A stretch of 24,508 nt of DNA. It comes from Ophioceras dolichostomum. Taxonomy: Eukaryota > Ascomycota > Sordariomycetes > Magnaporthales > Ophioceraceae. Below, one piece after another: positions 20,515-24,508 of the stretch. The first letter of the stretch is position 1; each line of letters begins with the position of its first letter. The position numbers and the translations under genes were made by a program. The notes below the pieces were generated by a model. It was not told the origin of the DNA. It saw only the letters and a list, made by a program, of their open reading frames with translations, and searched no databases. The DNA lies in the NCBI GenBank assembly GCA_003049485.1, contig PYST01000412.1:6370-30877 (forward strand), given 5' to 3'.

Positions 20515-22535
20515 TCAAGAGTACAAGTCCTTCTCCTCTTCCACAGGGGCATCAATGTGATGATTGAACTCCTCCTTTAGATCAACCAAGAACACGGCCG
20601 TGATCGCTGCAACGGCCACAAACCCGACTGCCGACACCCACACATTGTGGAAGGCCCGGACGTATGTATCCTGCACGGCATTGACGCCAGCGTCCGAGAT
20701 GATCGTCGACATTCCAGGGACCTCCGCTATGGCCTCAGGGTTCGGACTCGGCAGTATGTCAGCCAGGAACTGAGGGACCGAGTCGGCAGGCAGCCCAGCC
20801 GCCACGGCAGCGGACGCGGCGTTGTCCCCCATCCGGCGCGTCTCGGCGATGAACACGGCGTTGTAGATAGCGATCCCCACTGTCCCTCCCAACGACCTCA
20901 CGCTGATGATGAGGCCGCTCGCGATGGATATCAGCTCGGGAGGAACAGACAGCTGCGCGATGGTGAGCAGCGCCACGAGTGTCATGCCCAGACCCCAGCC
21001 CAGCAGCACAGCGTAGCCCCACACCGGATCGGACGACGTCTTGGTGGTGGTGGCCATCCCCGAGAAGAAGGCCACGAACACGAGGAACGCCAGAACCGTC
21101 GCCCAGCGCACCCGCTTCGTGTGCCCGCAGTACAGGCCCGTCACCACCGACGACACCATGGTCGCCATGAACGCCACGCTGAACCGCACGCTGACCAGCA
21201 GGAAGTCCTCCGGCTCGTACAGGACGCTGACCTGGAACGAGAAGTAGATGGTCGCGGCGAAGAAGGCGATCCCCTCGCAGAACACGCACACCATGGCGAT
21301 CAGGAAGTTGTGCCGCCCTTTCTGACGCCATTTTTTACCACCACCACCACCGCCTCCGAACAGCCCGTGGTGGAACATCCCGTCCGTCTTGAACCAGCCC
21401 TCGTACACGTACAGCGCCGCGCCCAACGCCACGCCCACCGCGAACGTGGCAGACACGTGCGGATCCGACCACTCGTACGGGTTCTGGCTGAACGACAAGC
21501 CGACGCAGAACAGCACCAGCGAGCCCGCCAGCAGCCCATAGCCGACCCAGTCCAGCCTCGCAAGCTTCTGCGCGTGCGACAGCTCCCTCTGCAGCGCCGA
21601 CGGCAACGGCCTGTACGCGGCCTGGCAGATCGCGGCCGCGACCGCGAACATGGCCATGGCGATGTAGAAGTAATACCGGAACCCGTAATCCACGTCCTCG
21701 TCCCCGTCGCGGTTCAGATGGCCCCCGACCACGAGCCCAACGATCAGCCCCAGCGCGTTAGACGCCATGTCGGCCGCCTGGCCCGCGGCGCGCAGGCGTC
21801 GGGGGAGGACCTCGGAGGAGATGGTGTGCAGCAGAGGCTGCGCGCCGAACGCGAGGCCGACCACACAAAACCCCGCAATGGCCATGCCCATCGACGAGGC
21901 GCGCGCCACGATCGCGCACCCGGCCGCGCCGAGGAGCGAGAGCACGACCAGGAACGGCTTGCGGCCCCAGTAGTCGGCGGCCTGGGACACGATGGGGCCC
22001 AGAACGACGGTGAAGATCGCTATGGGCGCTGTGAGCCAGGAGGTTTGGGAGGGGCTGTTGAGGGCGCGGGAGATTATCACGCCTTGCTGTAGTAGCAGCA
22101 GCAGTAGTAGTAGTATTTTTTTTCAAGAGTGATTAGCGAGTGGTCGTCTCAGGATAGGCGGGATTTGTGTGTTAACAATACTGGTGACGGTGTGCAGTAG
22201 TAGCTCGTAATAATAATAGAACTCACCGCACCAGCCCCGACGAGGGCGAACACCTGCACGAAGTAGATCAGGCATACGGCGAAGACGGCGAGGATCGTCC
22301 GCATATGAAAGTGCGCTTGCGGCTCGTTCTCGTTCTCGTTCCCGCCACCTTCGTCCGTCGTTGACGAGGACTGCGTCGTCCTCGCCTCCTCGACGTGTCC
22401 CCCTTCTGGCCTTCGCTTGGTCTTTTCACCGTCGGCCATTGTTGTAGGTTCTTGACGGTCTAGAACTCCGCCGCTTGTTGAGACCGTCATCTTCTTGGCT
22501 GAGGAATCTTCTTGCGCTGCTACCGCCGTGGCCAT
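20515..22535 (-). CDS. MFS transporter of the TRI12 / siderophore-type drug:H+ antiporter family
   Basis: Exons 22535-22227 and 22086-20515 give 626 residues. The upstream in-frame extension to 22613 begins with TTG, so the first true ATG (22535, G at -3 and +4) is preferred; later Met residues are also possible. The first 75 or so residues are a hydrophilic, Ser/Thr/Glu-rich cytosolic tail. TM1 (TILAVFAVCLIYFVQVFALVGAGA) is followed by helices typical of 14-TM pumps. Family motifs include ADYWGRKPFLV (motif A, about 141-151), QPLLHTISSEVLPRR, LDWVGYGLL, SQNPYEWSDPHV, VLYEPEDFLLVSVRF and SGLIISVRSLGGTVGIAIYNAVF. A polyglycine/lysine insert (LFGGGGGGGKK) lengthens a cytoplasmic loop. Family members export trichothecenes or other small molecules, or take up siderophores. 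No toxin or siderophore synthesis genes lie nearby, so the substrate is unknown. Confidence 0.93.
22087..22226 (-). other. Predicted intron of the MFS gene, with trinucleotide repeats
   Basis: The 140-nt intron has a GTGAGT donor, a GCTAATC branch site and a CTACAG acceptor, at phase 0, joining GAGA to QGVIISRALN. Seen on the plus strand, a (AGY)n run (22091-22114) and a TAA run (22207-22217) lie inside it. The branch-to-acceptor distance is therefore unusually long and repeat-filled. Confidence 0.85.
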
Positions 22536-23910
22536 CACGCCTATGGGTATCACGAAGGAAATCTTTTGTCTAGCCGGTGCCTTTTTAACAAGAGTCGAGG
22601 TCGTGTATGACAAAGACAGCTACCACGGGTAGTAGTTACTCGGTCAGTGATTCGGTCAGACGGACTTCCCCAAATGCGACCCACAGAAGTCTGAATGAGG
22701 AGAGTGAGAGGATTCTCGGTCGAGAAAGAGGATAGCAGGATGGACGTCTCAGGGCGAGCGATGGGTTTCGGCTTCCGAGGTGGGTTTCACAGGGCGCCGT
22801 TGCTCGGGATAACTAGGAGGAAACTCTTCAGGGAAGGCAACCCTAGACGAGATATATTGGTTTTCAGGGACAGGTGGTAGTACGCGGCCAGGTCAGTTCC
22901 CCCGCATCCGTGGATGGGCAGTACTAATACCAGAAGCCAAGCAGGCCGACAGGACGGGATACCATGTATAGGTAGGTAGGTAAGTAAATGTATGCGCATG
23001 CACGGCACCTGACAGCCATACTACATCGCGACCGCTCTAGGCTCTCAGACCGGACCAATCTCAAACTGCTCTTTGCGCAGGCACGCTCCTGAGGTTTGCT
23101 GCGCTGGAACGGCTGGAAACGGTGGTGCGCCGACACATGCAGTCAGCAGCACCGCAGGCCAATTGACGGCCGAGCACGCTGCAGAAGCGGCCGGGCCCTG
23201 CATGCCAATTCGATTTTGATGGGGATGCGCACGGCACTTGACGTTTGACGGTTTTGACGGCTGATGGCTGCCGGGCTCAGAATGACATGACGCTCAGACA
23301 GCACGAGCGGATGGTAATTGGATGTCGTAGCCATTATCCCGATTAGGTTACCTGCCTCCCAAGCCTGGGAATTGCCCGGGCGTCTGGTGTGAACGGCTTT
23401 CGGTTTGGATGATAGAGGACCCACTTTACCGACCGTTGCCGGCACAAGATGGTGGGCCGTCGGAGCCGGGATTTCTGTGGGCCTCCGATTCAGTTTTATG
23501 GGACACGGGGGAGTAAGTTTCATTGAGGATGAATTTGCTTTCTTTGTTCTCTGCAATACTATGCTGAGGGACTGGGATAGAACACGATTGAGTGGCTTGA
23601 AGATTGAGAGCGACATGATGTAGAGGGACGTCAGGATCCTATACTGTTCTCACATCGACGTCTATGTCTTTGTTTCTCCGATTGTAACAGCACCTTATTG
23701 GTTCAGTATAGGTTCACAAACAGCCAAGGACTCAGTGACTGTGAGTCTACTAATACGTCAACATACAAAGGCGGGCTCTTCTCCACCAAACTCCATCTCA
23801 CCCCCGACCCTTAACGCCCACGCAATACTAGTAGTAGCATTCGTCCGGACAACTCATTGATTTCGGGGGACATTCGCCCACTCAGAGCGATTCCAGTTCT
23901 CACGGCCACG
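22536..23910. other. Divergent intergenic region right of the MFS gene
   Basis: About 1.4 kb holds the MFS promoter on the left and the promoter of the right-edge gene on the right. Open frames are short and unconvincing. A TAGG tetranucleotide run occurs at 22969-22984. No RNA gene or long repeat was found. Confidence 0.5.
22969..22984. repeat. (TAGG)n tetranucleotide run
   Basis: Three TAGG units followed by TAAG. It is one of several TAGGTA-rich spots in non-coding parts of the window. Confidence 0.7.
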
Positions 23911-24508
23911 ATGTTCGCATTACACTACTACCTCAATGAGGGCGGCCGTCGCACCCGCAACCTGGTGCTGCACCTCGCCGACCGCGTGGCGCCAGGGGAA
24001 CTCCCCTCCGTCCCGCCCGCCTTCGACGCTGCCCTGTCCAGCCCGCGGTTCTGCTCTGCCCATACCGAGGAGTACATCCAGCTGCCCATGGCCCGCAGGG
24101 ACTTCGCTCGTCTGTACGCGCAGCGCTGGAATCACTTGTACAGCCCGCGCGGCTGGATTTTGCAGCCGATCCCACCATCCTCCTCGCGGTCAGCTGGTTT
24201 TAGCTTTGGACGTATGATTGGTACTTCTAGCACTGATGCTACCGACACCACCAGCGGTGCGCTTCTCCCAGTCTTCTTCAGGCGGGTCAAGGCCTACTGC
24301 CAGGAGGCTTCTGCTAACATGCGACGACTCGCGATGAAAAAACCCATAGCAGCAGTCTGAGCAGCAGGCGGGCCGTCATCATCGTCGTCGTCGTCGCCGC
24401 CGCCTTCTTCTGCCTCTTCAAACGCCTCTCTCCATCCTTCAACCACAACCAGCAGGAACCCCGCGGCAAACCCACTCGACCAGCCTCCCCAAGTGATCGG
24501 CACAGAAA
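23911..24508 (+). CDS. Partial gene: unknown protein with predicted single transmembrane segment
   Basis: Predicted exons 23911-24188 and 24350 to the right edge (open, 3' partial), at least 145 residues. Exon 1 encodes 92 residues (start MFALHYYLNEGG), with blocks HTEEYIQLPMARRDFARLYAQRWNHLY and GWILQP and strong C/G at third positions. Read straight on, the frame meets TGA at 24358, but codon bias collapses after about 24190. A GTCAGC donor at 24189, a GCTAAC branch site (24313-24318) and a CATAG acceptor at 24349 give a 161-nt phase-2 intron. Exon 2 then reads SSLSSRR, a hydrophobic AVIIVVVVAAAFFCLF stretch (about 101-116) and KR followed by a Pro/Arg/Ser-rich tail, again with C-rich third positions. 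This suggests a membrane-anchored protein with a cytosolic basic tail. I do not recognise the family. If unspliced, the product is a 149-residue protein without the membrane segment. Confidence 0.6.
24375..24404 (+). repeat. GTC/GCC trinucleotide repeat, probably coding
   Basis: GTC ATC ATC, four GTC and three GCC units. In the predicted exon-2 frame they encode VIIVVVVAAA, the core of the transmembrane segment. In the other plus frames they would give Ser/Pro or Arg/His tracts. Confidence 0.7.

Noticed and set aside
20647..22092. 481-codon plus-strand open frame antisense to the MFS gene
   Set aside because: Same GC-bias shadow effect. The His/Arg/Gln-rich translation has no family resemblance.
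20515..24360. Secondary-metabolite or trichothecene cluster suggested by the TRI12-like pump
   Set aside because: No synthase, P450, acyltransferase or pathway regulator is present in the window. The transporter family is widespread outside such clusters.

Overview
The window is nuclear DNA of a filamentous ascomycete, most likely a Sordariomycete. Genes are widely spaced on both strands. Coding regions are GC-rich at third codon positions. Short introns carry CTAAC/CTGAC-type branch sites. The best-recognised proteins are fungal types: a GH55 beta-1,3-glucanase, a CE15 glucuronoyl esterase, a Zrt/Irt-like zinc transporter and a TRI12-type MFS exporter. The first 18 bases are all G, so the window may begin at a contig end.

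Layout. 1-3.2 kb: no supportable gene. 3.3-4.0 kb (-): a small disordered Ser/His- then Pro/Gly-rich protein, possibly frameshifted near its end. 4.9-7.6 kb (-): secreted GH55 glucanase. 7.6-11.6 kb: a 4-kb gene-free stretch holding a 672-base run of T, which is probably an assembly artefact. 11.6-14.2 kb (-): a large fungus-specific protein of unknown function. 15.5-17.3 kb (-): ZIP zinc transporter; I reconstructed three exons, the first only 19 nt. 18.7-20.2 kb (+): secreted CE15 esterase, two exons. 20.5-22.5 kb (-): TRI12-family MFS transporter, two exons. 23.9 kb to the right edge (+): a partial gene whose second exon, in a shifted frame, encodes a transmembrane segment.

The genes do not form an operon-like or biosynthetic cluster. 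GH55 acts on fungal or algal beta-1,3-glucan, and CE15 cleaves lignin-glucuronoxylan esters. Together they fit a plant-litter or wood saprotroph (or plant-associated fungus). ZIP and CE15 are divergent over about 1.45 kb; that interval contains GGCTAA motifs like those bound by xylanase regulators. CE15 and the MFS gene converge with about 360 bp between their stop codons.

I found no convincing new multi-gene system. The items most worth checking are the CE15 protein lacking the usual catalytic Glu, the right-edge spliced membrane protein, the frame-shifted tail of the Pro/Gly protein, and the giant T tract. All splice sites were read by eye and are predictions.
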